Assembly: GCA_963843365.1 (NCBI GenBank)
Contig: CAWJKG010000003.1
Coordinates: 124,001-188,000, forward strand
Source: Bog-473 sp963843365
GTDB taxonomy: Bacteria > Actinomycetota > Acidimicrobiia > Acidimicrobiales > RAAP-2
Reading direction: 5' to 3'
Length of the DNA stretch: 64,000 nucleotides
A model generated the notes under the pieces. That model saw only the letters and a program-made list of their open reading frames with translations, did no database searches and was not told where the DNA came from. This document shows positions 1-9,837 of the stretch, in pieces. A program made the translations under genes and the position numbers. Each line of letters starts with the position of its first letter. The first letter of the stretch is position 1.

Positions 1-1125
1 CTGGGTCGAGACCAGCATCCGGCTGCCGAGCGGCGTGATGCCCTTCTCGATTTCGCCGACGGTGCGGGTGATGATCGACTGGCGGTTCACGCCGTGCGCG
101 ATCGCCTCACGGACCTGCAGCTTGGCCAGGTACGGGTCGGCCTGGTTGAAGTCGAAGTGCTCGAACTCGAGCCCGGGCAGCGTCACCTTCGTCGTGTCCG
201 GCACCTGGTTCGCCGTCTGGACTATCGAGAGGTTCACGGTCGCCGGGTTGAAGATGTTGATCTCCTTGTTCTGCAGCGCCGGTACCAGCTGGCTGTCATC
301 GGAGAAGAACTGGAAGACGATCTTGTTCAGCTTGCCGGGGGTGCCCCAGTAGGAGGGGTTCCGGGTCAGGACCAGGGACTGGTTCGAGTTGTAGCTGCTG
401 ATCGTGTACCAGCTGCCCGAGATCGTCTGGGCCGGGCCGGCGAAGCCGGTGTTCCAGCCGACGGTCCCCGCGATGTGCGCCGGGACGATGTTCGTGTAGA
501 TGCTGCGCCAGTCTGCGAAGGACGGCTTGAAGGTCACGGTCACGGTGCGTCCGTTGGGGCACAACCCCGCGTTGCGGTCGGCCGTGCTGCCGGGGGCGCA
601 CGCCGCGCCGCCGGAGGGGTCGGACCCGACGACGGAGGCGATCTGGTTGTAGCCGGCGGTCGTGGCGTCGTCATAAGGCTGCCCGCCGACATCGGTGTAG
701 CTCGTGTTCGCGCTCTGGGCCTGCCAGTTGTAGATGAAGTCGTCGGCGGTGATCGGGGTGCCGTCGGACCACACGGCCTTCGGGTTGATCTTGTAGGTGA
801 CGACCTGCTCCGGGCTGGTGCTGGTCACGCTCGCGCTCTCGAGCAGCTGGTTGTTCATGACCGGCTGGAGCTTGTTGTTCACGATGAAGGCCTGCGGCCA
901 CACCATGTTCATGATCTCTTGGAGGACGAACTCCGAAGCGGCTGAAGTGTTGATGTTGAACCCGGCCAGGTTCTCGTCGAGCGCCATGGTGGCCGTGCCA
1001 CCGGACGACGACGCCTTGGTTGCCGCGCCACTCGTCGACGGTGCCACAGCGATGATCGACACCGATAGCGCCGCCGCAGCCATGGCCGCGAACGCGGACC
1101 GCTTCACGTACCCCTTGAGTCCCAT
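1..1125 (-). CDS. ABC transporter substrate-binding protein, family 5 (partial)
   Basis: Probable extracellular solute-binding protein of the peptide/nickel class (SBP_bac_5), which captures a ligand outside the cell for an ABC importer. The start at 1125 is preceded by a GGGAG Shine-Dalgarno about 5 bases away. The N-terminus (MGLKGYVKRSAFAAMAAAAL) is a Sec-type signal peptide ending near SGAATKA; I see no lipobox cysteine, which is unusual for a Gram-positive binding protein. The family hallmark AVWSDGTPITADDF occurs near residue 95, and further conserved stretches (NPSYWGTPGKL, VREAIAHGVNR) follow. The gene runs off the left edge, so the C-terminal part and any permease genes are not visible. 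The specific ligand cannot be inferred. Confidence 0.85.
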   Translation of the reverse strand, partial: MGLKGYVKRSAFAAMAAAALSVSIIAVAPSTSGAATKASSSGGTATMALDENLAGFNINTSAASEFVLQEIMNMVWPQAFIVNNKLQPVMNNQLLESASVTSTSPEQVVTYKINPKAVWSDGTPITADDFIYNWQAQSANTSYTDVGGQPYDDATTAGYNQIASVVGSDPSGGAACAPGSTADRNAGLCPNGRTVTVTFKPSFADWRSIYTNIVPAHIAGTVGWNTGFAGPAQTISGSWYTISSYNSNQSLVLTRNPSYWGTPGKLNKIVFQFFSDDSQLVPALQNKEINIFNPATVNLSIVQTANQVPDTTKVTLPGLEFEHFDFNQADPYLAKLQVREAIAHGVNRQSIITRTVGEIEKGITPLGSRMLVSTQ

Positions 1126-1440
1126 TGTGCTCCCTTGCTCGTCGGTCGCCCCGGTGGCGGTCGATGTCCTGCACCTTCCGGCAGCAGATGGACTGCAACG
1201 TCCACTGTCAATGTCGGAGGATCGCCGTAAATGTAACGCAATTGCCACATTTTTTTCTGTCAATCGCCAGGGGAATCCTGCAGAAACAGGAAGGGGAGGG
1301 TCCCGATCCGTTGTGCAGTGGCTGTTTGCACATGAATCCTGCGCGCCCGGGCGACCTGACGCGCCAGATAGAACCTGAGCGCCAGCTGAGAGTCTCCTGC
1401 ATGATCCGTGACACGAACAGTTAAATTCGGGCCTGAGGCG
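1126..1440. other. Intergenic region between divergent genes
   Basis: This 315-base gap separates the leftward binding-protein gene from the rightward DMT transporter. It has an AT-rich core near 1225-1262, in contrast to the surrounding GC-rich DNA. Two TTGACA hexamers lie on the minus strand, at 1211-1206 and 1263-1258, each a candidate -35 box for the binding protein, but I find no convincing -10 at the right distance. No gene or stable hairpin is supported here. Confidence 0.4.
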
Positions 1441-2400
1441 ATGGTCTATGTCCTTGCAGTAGCTGCGGCCCTGTCCAACGCGCTGACCAGCGTGTTCCAA
1501 CGCATGGGCGTTGAAGACGCCCCTGAGGAGTCGACCATGCGCCTGAGTCTGATGGCGCACGCCATCCGTCGCGGGGTGTGGTTGCTGGGGTTCGGGTTCA
1601 TGATCTGCGCATTCCTCTTGCAGGCGTTCGCCCTCCACATCGGCCGCCTGTCGGTGGTGCAGCCGATCCTCACCATGGAGCTGCTGTTCCTCGTCGCCAT
1701 CCTCGGGACGTACTTCCGCTTCTCCATCTCCGTACGCGAGTGGGTCGGGGCGGGCGCCATCGCCTTCGGTCTCTCCGGCTTCCTGTTGTTCGCCGCCCCG
1801 GGAGGCGGGAACGAGGTGCCGACCAACCTGGGCTGGATCGTCGTCGGCGGCAGCGCCTGTGCGGCCATCGCCCTCACCGTCATGGCCACGCGCTGGGGCC
1901 CGCGCTGGTGGAAGGCCGCCATGTTCGGGAGCGCCGCTGCGATCTCGTATGCGTTCACCGCCGCCTTGATCAAAGTCGTGAGCGACTACGCAGCCAACGA
2001 CTGGGTCACGCTGGTCGAGCATTGGGAGACCTACGGCGTCATCGCGTTCGGCCTGCTCGGGCTCTTTCTGACCCAGAACGCGTTCCACGCCGGGCCGTTG
2101 GCGGCCTCGCAGTCGACGCTCGTGCTCGTCGATCCACTCGTCAGCATCTGCATGGGCATCGCGCTCTTCGGCGATTCCCTGCGTACGTCGGGCCCGTATG
2201 GCCCGCTCGAGGCACTCTCGCTCCTGGTCATGTTCATGGGTGCGGTGTTCCTGTCCAACTCGCCGTTGATCACGGGCGTGAAGAGCGAGGGCAGGGGTGT
2301 CGAGTACGACGAGATGCTCTCGCGGCGTCTCAAGCATCCGCACCACGCCACGCAGGACGCGGTGAGCGACGGCGGCCTGCCCCCGTTCTCCTCGGCCTGA
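1441..2400 (+). CDS. DMT-superfamily (EamA-like) membrane transporter
   Basis: Polytopic inner-membrane protein of the drug/metabolite transporter superfamily, about 319 residues with roughly ten hydrophobic helices in two repeats. It begins MVYVLAVAAALSNALTSVFQ; this start is preferred over the ATG at 1408 because the hydrophobic first helix begins immediately and the extra residues (MTRTVKFGPEA) look unlike family N-termini. The last ~45 residues after the final helix form a polar cytoplasmic tail. The substrate is unknown; the family exports or imports small metabolites. Its stop directly abuts the stop of the convergent hydrolase gene. Confidence 0.75.
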   Translation: MVYVLAVAAALSNALTSVFQRMGVEDAPEESTMRLSLMAHAIRRGVWLLGFGFMICAFLLQAFALHIGRLSVVQPILTMELLFLVAILGTYFRFSISVREWVGAGAIAFGLSGFLLFAAPGGGNEVPTNLGWIVVGGSACAAIALTVMATRWGPRWWKAAMFGSAAAISYAFTAALIKVVSDYAANDWVTLVEHWETYGVIAFGLLGLFLTQNAFHAGPLAASQSTLVLVDPLVSICMGIALFGDSLRTSGPYGPLEALSLLVMFMGAVFLSNSPLITGVKSEGRGVEYDEMLSRRLKHPHHATQDAVSDGGLPPFSSA

Positions 2401-3189
2401 TCAGTCGGCGGGTTTTCCCGCCCGTTCCGCAATCAGCCGGACCATGGCGGCGAAGTGGTCCGGATGCGAGAGGTGGGCGCCGTGCTGCGCGTTGGCGATC
2501 TCGTAGACCTGCGCGCCCGGCACGTTGGCGCCGAGCCATTCGACGGTGCGGCGATGGTGCGGCGCCGAAGAAGGTCCGCCCCGGCCGAAGACCGAGGGGA
2601 CGGTCAGCGCGGTGACGTCGAATGGCGGCCCTTCGCCCCGCATGCTGCGCAGGTCGGACACCAACGCAGGGCCGTCGGCTCGTCGTTCGGCCCGGCCGCC
2701 CTCGGTCAGGCGCTCCCAGGCGCCCTCGCCAACCATGCGGTTGAAGAAGCGCTCGGCCTCCTCGCCGGGATCGTCGGACAGCGGAGGCCACGGCACCCCT
2801 CCCTGCCGGCGGAAGCCGAGCCAGGGCATTGGTGGCTCGTAGGCGCCGATGCTGGCGAAGGCTTTCGGGGAGGCCAGGGCGGCGCCGAGGACGACGTTCC
2901 CGCCGAGACTGTGCCCGACCGCCATCACGGGGTCACCACCCGCGGCGTGCGCAGTCTCGGCGATGGCGAGCAGGTCCTCGATGTGCCCGCTGAGATCGAC
3001 GACCCCGCTGTCACGGGAACCTTGGTAGCCCCGCCGGTCGTAGGCCACGCCGTCGAACTCGGGCAGCCGGCGCATCGCCAGGCGGAAGCTGTCACCCCGG
3101 TCGAGCGAGCCGTGCACGAACACGACCGTGCCGGCGCGGGGAGCGGAGGCCGACCGCGTCGTGAAATGGAGGTCGGCCGGATAGCTCAT
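2401..3189 (-). CDS. Alpha/beta-fold hydrolase
   Basis: Cytoplasmic alpha/beta hydrolase of 262 residues, the usual size for the family. The oxyanion region appears as VVFVHGSLDRG near residue 22, the nucleophile elbow as GHSLGG (Ser near residue 92), and the catalytic histidine probably in NAQHGAHLSHP near the C-terminus. An acidic member of the triad is not assigned. It could be an esterase, lactonase or haloperoxidase-like enzyme; substrate cannot be told from sequence. It is divergent from kgd with a 62-base gap and convergent with the DMT transporter, whose stop abuts its own at a TGATCA palindrome. Confidence 0.8.
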   Translation of the reverse strand: MSYPADLHFTTRSASAPRAGTVVFVHGSLDRGDSFRLAMRRLPEFDGVAYDRRGYQGSRDSGVVDLSGHIEDLLAIAETAHAAGGDPVMAVGHSLGGNVVLGAALASPKAFASIGAYEPPMPWLGFRRQGGVPWPPLSDDPGEEAERFFNRMVGEGAWERLTEGGRAERRADGPALVSDLRSMRGEGPPFDVTALTVPSVFGRGGPSSAPHHRRTVEWLGANVPGAQVYEIANAQHGAHLSHPDHFAAMVRLIAERAGKPAD

Positions 3190-3251
3190 GGGCAGGGCAG
3201 ACGCTAGCTGGACTGCCCATAAGACCCGATCGGCGCCGGTAGGGTTGACCC

Positions 3252-6200
3252 ATGACCCAGTTCGGCAGTGCAGGGGGCTCGTTCGGCCCCAACGCCTGGC
3301 TGGTCGACGACATGTACGACCGCTTCCTGGCCGATCCCGACTCGGTCAGCGACAGTTGGCGCGAGTTCTTCGCCGACTACCGGCCTGCACCCGTGCCCGC
3401 CCCCGCGCCGGTGTCGCCGGCTGTGGTTCCGGCGCCGGCTGCGCCCGGCAGGGCTGTTGCAACCGCCACTGCAGCTCCCCCCGTAGCCGCCTCGCCCGGG
3501 GCCCCCGCGCCCACCGTGGCCCCTCCGGGGACCGCGCCGGCGCCGGCCGCGCCGGTCGGGAAGGAGGAGGCGGTGCCACTGCGCGGGGCGGCCTCGCGCA
3601 TTGTGGCCAACATGGAGGCCAGCCTGGCCGTTCCCACTGCGACGAGCGTCCGTTCGGTGCCGGCGCGGCTCCTCGAGGTCAATCGGCTGATCCTGAACAA
3701 TCAGCTGGCCCGGACCACGGGGGCCAAGGTCAGCTTCACCCACATCATCGGCTATGCGGTCGTCCGCGCCCTGCGCGACGTCCCGGCCCTGAACGCCGCC
3801 TTCGTGCCCGATGCCGACGGGACCGGCAAGCCGGGGGTGATCCACCACAAGCATGTCGGCCTCGGCCTGGCGGTCGATCAGGAGAAGAGCGACGGGACCC
3901 GCACGCTCTTGGTGCCCTGCATCAAGGAGGCGGATGCGCTCGATTTCCGCTCCTTCGTCGTGGCCTACGAGGACCTCATCCGAAAGATCCACACGAACAA
4001 GATCGGTCCCGACGACTTCGCCGGCACGACCGTGTCCCTGACGAACCCGGGGACTCTCGGGACGGTGCAGTCGGTTCCCCGCCTCATGCCGGGGCAGGGT
4101 GCCATCATCGGCGTCGGCGCCCTCGGGTATCCGGCGGGCTTCGAGGCGGCCGACCCGCGGGTGCTGGCGCAGCTGGGCCTAGGCAAGGTGGTCACGCTCA
4201 CCTCGACCTACGACCATCGCATCATTCAGGGCGCCGAGTCGGGCCTGTTCCTCGGCCGGGTGGCCGAACTCATCACCGGAGCCGACGGGTTCTACGACGA
4301 CCTCTTCGAGTCGATGGGAGTGCCCTACGAACCGGTCCGCTGGCAGGTGGACAGCAATGCCGGCGCCGGCAGCGAGGAAGGAGCGCACCAGCGCCTGGTG
4401 AAGCAGGTGCACGTGCAGACCCTGATCAACATGTACCGGGTGCGCGGGCACCTGATCGCCCACCTCGATCCGCTCGACGCCGAACCGCCGCACATCCACC
4501 CCGAGCTCGATCCACTGACCTACGGGCTCACCATCTGGGACCTGCCCCGCCAGTTCGTCGCCGACGGATTGGCCGGACGCGAGATCGCCACCCTCGACGA
4601 GATCCTCCATGTCCTGCGCGACGCCTACTGCCGCACGCTGGCCATCGAGTACATGCACATTCAGGATCCCGAACAGAAGCGCTGGATCCAGCAGCACGTC
4701 GAGGGCCAGCCCGCCACGCTCAACGTGGATGAGCAGCGACACATCCTGGGCCGGCTGAACGCGGCCGAGGTGTTCGAGCGCTTCCTCCACACGCGCTACG
4801 TCGGGCAGAAGCGCTTCGGACTGGAAGGCGCGGAGTCGACCATCGTCCTCCTCGACGCCCTGCTCGACACGGCCGCCGGCGCGGGGGTGGCGGAGGTCGT
4901 CATGGGAATGGCCCACCGTGGCCGTCTCAACGTGCTGGCCAACATCGTGGGCAAGTCCTACCGGGAGATCTTCGAGGAATTCGAGGGCAACCTCGATCCC
5001 GAGTCGGTCCAGGGCTCGGGCGACGTCAAGTACCACAAGGGAGCCCGCGGCGTCTTCCACGGCAGCGCGGGCGAGGAGCTCCCCATCACGTTGGCGTCCA
5101 ACCCCTCGCACCTCGAGGCGGTGGACCCGGTGGTCGAGGGCATGACGCGGGCCAAGCAGGACAGGATCTCGCCCCCGACCGACGGGACCCCTCTGGCCGC
5201 CTCGGAGGGCATCGACGGGTTCCCCTGCATGTCCGTCCTGGTGCACGGCGACGCTGCCTTCGCCGGCCAGGGCGTCGTGGCCGAGACCCTCAACCTCTCG
5301 GGCCTCTCCGGCTACCGGACCGGCGGCACGGTGCACGTCGTCATCAACAACCAGCTGGGCTTCACCACGGCGCCGGCATCGGCCCGGACCTCCGTGTACC
5401 CGACCGACGTGGCCAAAATGGTGCAGGCGCCGATCTTCCACGTCAACGGCGACGACCCCGAGGCCTGTGTGCGGGCCGCCCGCCTCGCCTTCACCTTCCG
5501 GCAGACCTTCCACAAGGACGTCGTCATCGACCTGGTCTGCTACCGCAAGCACGGACACAACGAGGGTGACGACCCCAGCTACACCCAGCCGCTCATGTAC
5601 CAACGCATTGAGGCGAAGCGCTCGGTACGCAAGCTCTACACCGAGTCGCTGGTGCGGCGGGGTGACATCACCCTCGAGGAAGCGGAGTCGGCGCTCGACG
5701 ATTTCAACGCCAGCCTCCAGGTCGTCCTCGACGAGGTCCGCGGCGAGCCCTCACTGGCGCCGACCCAGCTCCCGGTGCCCGACCTGGGGCCGGGGGACGA
5801 GCCCTCCGCCGAGACGGGTGTGGCGCCGGACGTGCTGCGGGCGCTCTCCTCCGTGGTGCGCTCCGTGCCCGACGGCTTCACGATCCACCCGAAGCTGGAG
5901 CGCCAGTTCGTCGCAGCGCGACGAGCTCGTCGCGAGCGGGCAGGTCGACTGGGCCCTCGGCGAGGCGCTCGCCATCGGTTCGCTCATGTACCAGGGCGTC
6001 AACGTGCGCCTCACGGGCCAGGACACGCGCCGGGGCACGTTCAGCCACCGGCACGCCGTCCTGGTCGACTACTCCAACGGTGAGGAGTACGTCCCCCTGT
6101 CCCACATCAGGGACGGGCTCCACCGCATCGGGGCGGACGCCCTGGAGCCGGCCGGGGCCATGGGCAACTTCACCGTGCGCGACTCCCTGCTCTCCGAGTA

Positions 6201-7020
6201 CGCCGCCGTCGGGTTCGAATACGGCTACTCGGTCGAGGCGCCCGAGGCGCTGGTGGCCTGGGAGGCGCAGTTCGGCGACTTCGCCAACGGCGCCCAGATC
6301 ATCATCGACAACTTCATGGTGGCGGCGGAGAACAAGTGGGGGCAGTTCGCCGGCCTCGTCCTGTTGCTGCCCCACGGCTACGAGGGTCAGGGCCCGGAGC
6401 ACTCGTCGGCGCGCTTCGAGCGGTTCCTCTCGTTGTCCGCCCGGGGCAACCTCCGGGTGACGGTGCCCTCGACGTCGGCCCAGTACTTCCATCTCCTGCG
6501 GTCGCAGGCGTTGTCCAGCCCGAAGAGGCCGCTCATCGTGGTGACGCCCAAGTCGATGCTCCGGGCCCGCGCCTCGCGGTCGACCTTCGCCGAACTCGAA
6601 TCGGGATCGTTCCAGCACGTGATCGACGACCCGTCCATAGAGGATCCTGCGACGGTGCGACGCATCGTCCTGTGCAGCGGGAAGGTCGCCCACGAGGCGC
6701 GGCAGCGGCAAGCCGAGCTCGAGCCGGCCGAGGCCGCCGCGGTGGCCGTGGTCCGGGTCGAGCAGATCTACCCTTGGCCCGTGGCCCTGCTGACCGCCGT
6801 CTTCGAGCGCTACCGCGATGCGTCGGAAGTGGTGTGGTTGCAGGAGGAACCCGAGAACATGGGCGCCTGGTCCTTCGTGCACGCGCGTTTGCACGCCTGC
6901 CTGCCCGAGCGCCTGCGCCTCCGTCATGTGAGCCGACCCGAGTCGGCCAGCCCGGCGATCGGCAGCGCTGCCCTGCACCAACTGGAGCAGGCCGATCTGT
7001 TGCGACGCGCCATTGGCTGA
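3252..7020 (+). CDS. kgd: Multifunctional 2-oxoglutarate decarboxylase / dehydrogenase E1 with fused succinyltransferase domain; one frameshift near 5913
   Basis: Actinobacterial KGD-type enzyme linking TCA-cycle 2-oxoglutarate decarboxylation (TPP-dependent E1) with an E2-like acyltransferase domain in one chain, about 1256 residues. Order: an N-terminal helix motif (NAWLVDDMYDRFLADPDSV), a Pro/Ala-rich linker (about residues 46-105), an E2 catalytic core (about 110-345) with the YDHRIIQGAESG active-site motif, then the E1 domain with MAHRGRLNVLANIVGK near residue 550 and LTGQDTRRGTF in the C-terminal third. The reading frame breaks at about 5913: upstream ends HPKLERQFV, downstream resumes QRDELVASGQVDWALGEA. 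One extra base explains it. Because both halves are conserved to the end, I treat this as one gene with a probable consensus error. Confidence 0.92.
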
Positions 7021-8455
7021 GACGCACCACGTCGTGGTGGACGGGTCGAACCTGGCCACCGAAGGGCGAACGCTCCCCAGCCTCGAGCAACTCGACGAGG
7101 CGGTGCGCGCGTACGCCTCCGAGGACCCGGACGCCAGCATCATCGTCGTGGTCGACGCCACGTTCGAGCATCGGGTCTCGGAGGCCGAGCGCGAAGAGGT
7201 ACGCGCCGCGATGCTCAACGGTGAAATCATCTCGCCCCCTGCCGGAGCCATCGGGCGTGGCGACGCCTTCGTGCTCCGGATCGCTGAGCGCACGGGCGCC
7301 ACCGTGCTGTCCAACGACTCCTTCCAGGAATTCCACGGGGAACACCCCTGGCTGTTCGCCGACGGGCGGCTGATCGGAGGCAAGCCGGTTCCGGGCGTCG
7401 GCTGGATCTTCACTCCCCGGCTGCCCATCCGCGGCCCCAAGAGCCGGGCCGCCACCGCCGAGGCCAAGGCCAAGAAGGACCCCGATTCGGCACCCGCCAA
7501 GGCCGCCGAGCTGGCGAAGGCGGCCAAGAAGGCGGCCAAGAAGTCGTCGAAGGCCCGCAAGAGCGCCGTCAAGCAGACGCCCCCCGTCGACACTTCGTGG
7601 CCGCTCACCCCCACGGCGCCCCCGCCCGGCCGGGCCAAGGTGAACCCGGTGTTCTCGAGCGCCATCGACGAAGCGGTGGAGGAGGCGCTGCATCCCCCGA
7701 AACCGCAGAAGTCGCGCGGCGCCGCCAAGAAGGAGGCGGCGACCAAGAAGGCGGCGCCCCAGAAGCGGGCCAAGGAGAAGAAGGAGGCGCCCTCCCGCAA
7801 GAACGCCGACGGCAAGGGCGACTCGCAGTCGCGCTCCGACGCGGGGCGGCAGCACAAGCGGACGACACCGCCGCCGGCCGTCAACGAACCGCTGACGTTC
7901 ATCAACTTCGTCGCCGCGTTCCCGGTCGGCACCACCGTTGAGGGCGAGGTGGTGTCCTTCACCTCGCACGGGGCCATGGTCGACGTCCCCCTGCCCGGCG
8001 GGGGGGCCCTGCACTGCTACATCCCCTTGACCGCCATGGGCACGCCGCCCCCGACGAAGGCGCGGCAGGTGCTGCAGAAGGGGGAGGTGCGGCCGTTCGT
8101 GCTCGCCGGGCTCGATCCTCCGCGCCGGGTGGCCGAGTTGGCGGTCCCCCCGGCCACACCGGTGGCGCAGAAGGCCGCGCCGGCCACCACGCGTGCGCCC
8201 GCGGCCAAGGCCGCGCCGGCGGCCCACAAGGCCGCCGCCAAACAGGCCGCCGCACCGGCCAAGAAGGCGACGAAGAAGACCGCTGCCCCGGTCAAGAAGG
8301 TGCAGAAGGAGGCGGCGAAGAAGGCGGCCAAGGCCAAGAAGATGCCCACCAAGAAGGCACCGGCCAAGAAGGCGCCGGCGAAGAAGACACCGGCGAAGAA
8401 GGCGCCGGCGAAGAAGGCGCCGGCCAGGAAATCGCGCAAGACGGGCGACCAGTGA
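7013..8455 (+). CDS. NYN/PIN-like RNase domain - S1-like domain - lysine/alanine-rich tail protein
   Basis: About 480 residues starting at TTG 7013, inside the end of kgd (8-base overlap, so probably translationally coupled). Residues 1-140 look like a NYN (Zc3h12a-type) ribonuclease domain: HHVVVDGSNLATEG with an early Asp, VVVDATFEH, and LSNDSFQEF carrying a later Asp. A basic, disordered Ala/Lys stretch follows (about 145-285). Then comes an S1/OB-like segment (about 300-385; GTTVEGEVVSFTSHGAMVDV), and finally a histone H1-like tail of repeated KKAPAKKAP units to the C-terminus. Domain identity is inferred from motifs. A role in RNA processing or decay, tethered to RNA or DNA by the tail, is inference. 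Confidence 0.65.
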   Translation: MAETHHVVVDGSNLATEGRTLPSLEQLDEAVRAYASEDPDASIIVVVDATFEHRVSEAEREEVRAAMLNGEIISPPAGAIGRGDAFVLRIAERTGATVLSNDSFQEFHGEHPWLFADGRLIGGKPVPGVGWIFTPRLPIRGPKSRAATAEAKAKKDPDSAPAKAAELAKAAKKAAKKSSKARKSAVKQTPPVDTSWPLTPTAPPPGRAKVNPVFSSAIDEAVEEALHPPKPQKSRGAAKKEAATKKAAPQKRAKEKKEAPSRKNADGKGDSQSRSDAGRQHKRTTPPPAVNEPLTFINFVAAFPVGTTVEGEVVSFTSHGAMVDVPLPGGGALHCYIPLTAMGTPPPTKARQVLQKGEVRPFVLAGLDPPRRVAELAVPPATPVAQKAAPATTRAPAAKAAPAAHKAAAKQAAAPAKKATKKTAAPVKKVQKEAAKKAAKAKKMPTKKAPAKKAPAKKTPAKKAPAKKAPARKSRKTGDQ

Positions 8456-8471
8456 GGTCGCGGAGACGCCA

Positions 8472-8909
8472 GTGACCGAGCTGCCGCGACCGGGCGACAT
8501 CCTTCCCCATCGACCGCCCTTCCTGTTCGTGAGTCGGCTCACTGCGGTCGATCCCGGCGTCTCCGCCCGCGGCGCATGGGAACTGACCGGCGACGAGCCC
8601 TTCTTTGCGGGGCACTTCCCGGGCCGGCCGACGCTTCCGGGGGTCCTGATGGTCGAGTCGATGGCCCAACTGGGGGGGATCGCCGTGCTGCTCGACCCGC
8701 GCTATGCCGGCAAGCTGCCGCTCTTCGGCGGGATCGAGCGGGCGCGCTTCCGCCGGCAGGTCGTGCCGGGTGAGACCCTCGAGCTCGAGGTGACGATGGA
8801 TCGGTTGTCGGCCAGGGCGGGCAAGGGTCACGGTCGGGCGTCGGTGGACGGGCAGACCGCCTCCGAAGCCGACCTTCTGTTTGTCATCGTCGACGGGGGA
8901 GCGAACTGA
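8472..8909 (+). CDS. FabZ-like 3-hydroxyacyl-ACP dehydratase (hotdog fold)
   Basis: Small hotdog-fold protein of 145 residues from the GTG at 8472. It carries ILPHRPPFLFVSRL and the FabA/FabZ active-site region FFAGHFPGRPTLPGVLMVES, with the catalytic His in GHFPG and the acidic residue in LMVESMAQ. It probably dehydrates 3-hydroxyacyl-ACP in fatty-acid synthesis, though actinobacteria with type I FAS also carry FabZ-like proteins of other roles. It sits 16 bases after the NYN-S1 gene and its stop overlaps the start of xthA (TGATG), so it probably belongs to the same transcript. Confidence 0.8.
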   Translation: MTELPRPGDILPHRPPFLFVSRLTAVDPGVSARGAWELTGDEPFFAGHFPGRPTLPGVLMVESMAQLGGIAVLLDPRYAGKLPLFGGIERARFRRQVVPGETLELEVTMDRLSARAGKGHGRASVDGQTASEADLLFVIVDGGAN

Positions 8910-9679
8910 TGCGCCTGGCAACGTGGAACGTGAACTCGCTGACGGCCCGACTGCCGCGGGTCACTGAATGGCTCGCGCAGCAACAGCCCGATGTGCTCTG
9001 CATGCAGGAGACCAAGCAGGCGGACGACAAGTTCCCCGAGGAGACCTTTGCCGAGCTGGGCTACGAGTCCGCCCATAACGGCGACGGGCGCTGGAACGGG
9101 GTCGCCATCATCAGCCGGGTCGGGCTGGCCGGCGTGACGCGTGGTTTCGGGACGCCGGACGACCAGTACGGGCGCCGGATCGTCTCGGCGGAATGCGGAG
9201 GGACTCGTGTCTTCTCGGTCTACGTTCCCAACGGCCGCGCCCTCGACAACGAGTTCTACCAGGTGAAGTTGGACTGGTTGGCCCGCCTCCGGACCACCCT
9301 CGACGAGACGTGTCCGCCCGGCTCCTCGGTGGCGGTCTGCGGTGATTTCAACGTGGCGCCCGACGACGGCGACGTCTGGGACCCGGCCGCGTTCGTGGGA
9401 GCGACGCATGTCAGCGAGCCGGAACGCAAGGCACTCCAGAATGTCGAGGCGTGGGGCCTCGACGACGTGTTCCGCCGCTTCAACGACCCGGGCACGTTCA
9501 CGTGGTGGGACTACCGCGCCGGCGATTTCCACCAGGGACGCGGCCTCCGCATCGATCTCGTCCTCGTGAGCGAGGATCTCGTGCAGCGCGCCACGGGCGC
9601 CTTCCGCGATCGGGACGCGCGCAAAGGACAGAAGCCGTCGGACCATGCGCCCGTGGTGGTGGACTTCGCCGATTCCTGA
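8909..9679 (+). CDS. xthA: Exodeoxyribonuclease III
   Basis: 256-residue endonuclease/exonuclease/phosphatase-fold enzyme of base-excision repair (AP endonuclease and 3'-5' exonuclease). Visible motifs: RLATWNVNSL at the start, QETKQADDKFP with the metal-binding Glu, WNGVAIISR, GDFNVAPDDGDVWDP, WWDYRAGDF and the terminal SDHAPVVVDF with catalytic Asp-His. Length and motif order are typical of XthA. The start overlaps the FabZ-like gene's stop. The kgd-to-xthA series is likely co-transcribed; no terminator is evident between these genes. Confidence 0.93.
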   Translation: MRLATWNVNSLTARLPRVTEWLAQQQPDVLCMQETKQADDKFPEETFAELGYESAHNGDGRWNGVAIISRVGLAGVTRGFGTPDDQYGRRIVSAECGGTRVFSVYVPNGRALDNEFYQVKLDWLARLRTTLDETCPPGSSVAVCGDFNVAPDDGDVWDPAAFVGATHVSEPERKALQNVEAWGLDDVFRRFNDPGTFTWWDYRAGDFHQGRGLRIDLVLVSEDLVQRATGAFRDRDARKGQKPSDHAPVVVDFADS

Positions 9680-9771
9680 CGCATGGCGCCTCGCCGCCTT
9701 TCCGCGCGTGACGTTCAGGTGACAAACGCGAATTTCCTGGTTGTCCCAGGCACCAACTCGTCTCCGCTTCG

Positions 9772-9800
9772 TTGTCAACGTGTCGGGCACCGCCTACAGT
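9772..9800 (+). promoter_or_regulatory. Sigma-70-type promoter for the G1 peptidase gene
   Basis: TTGTCA at 9772-9777 and TACAGT at 9795-9800 are separated by exactly 17 bases, a good housekeeping-type promoter in otherwise GC-rich DNA. Transcription would begin near 9807, giving a leader of about 30 bases containing the GGAGG ribosome-binding site at 9826-9830. Confidence 0.55.
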
Positions 9801-9837
9801 GCGCCGTCACGCCCGACCGGCCAGCGGAGGAGCTCAC

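Noticed and set aside
5878..7977. 699-residue open frame on the minus strand across kgd and the NYN-S1 gene
   Set aside because: It is the mirror of two strongly supported genes; its sequence is low-complexity Arg/Ala/Gly with no domain, as GC-rich third positions commonly produce.
8338..8440. Repeated AAGAAGGCGCCGGC units as a DNA repeat element
   Set aside because: They encode the KKAPAKK tail in frame, so protein repetition explains them.
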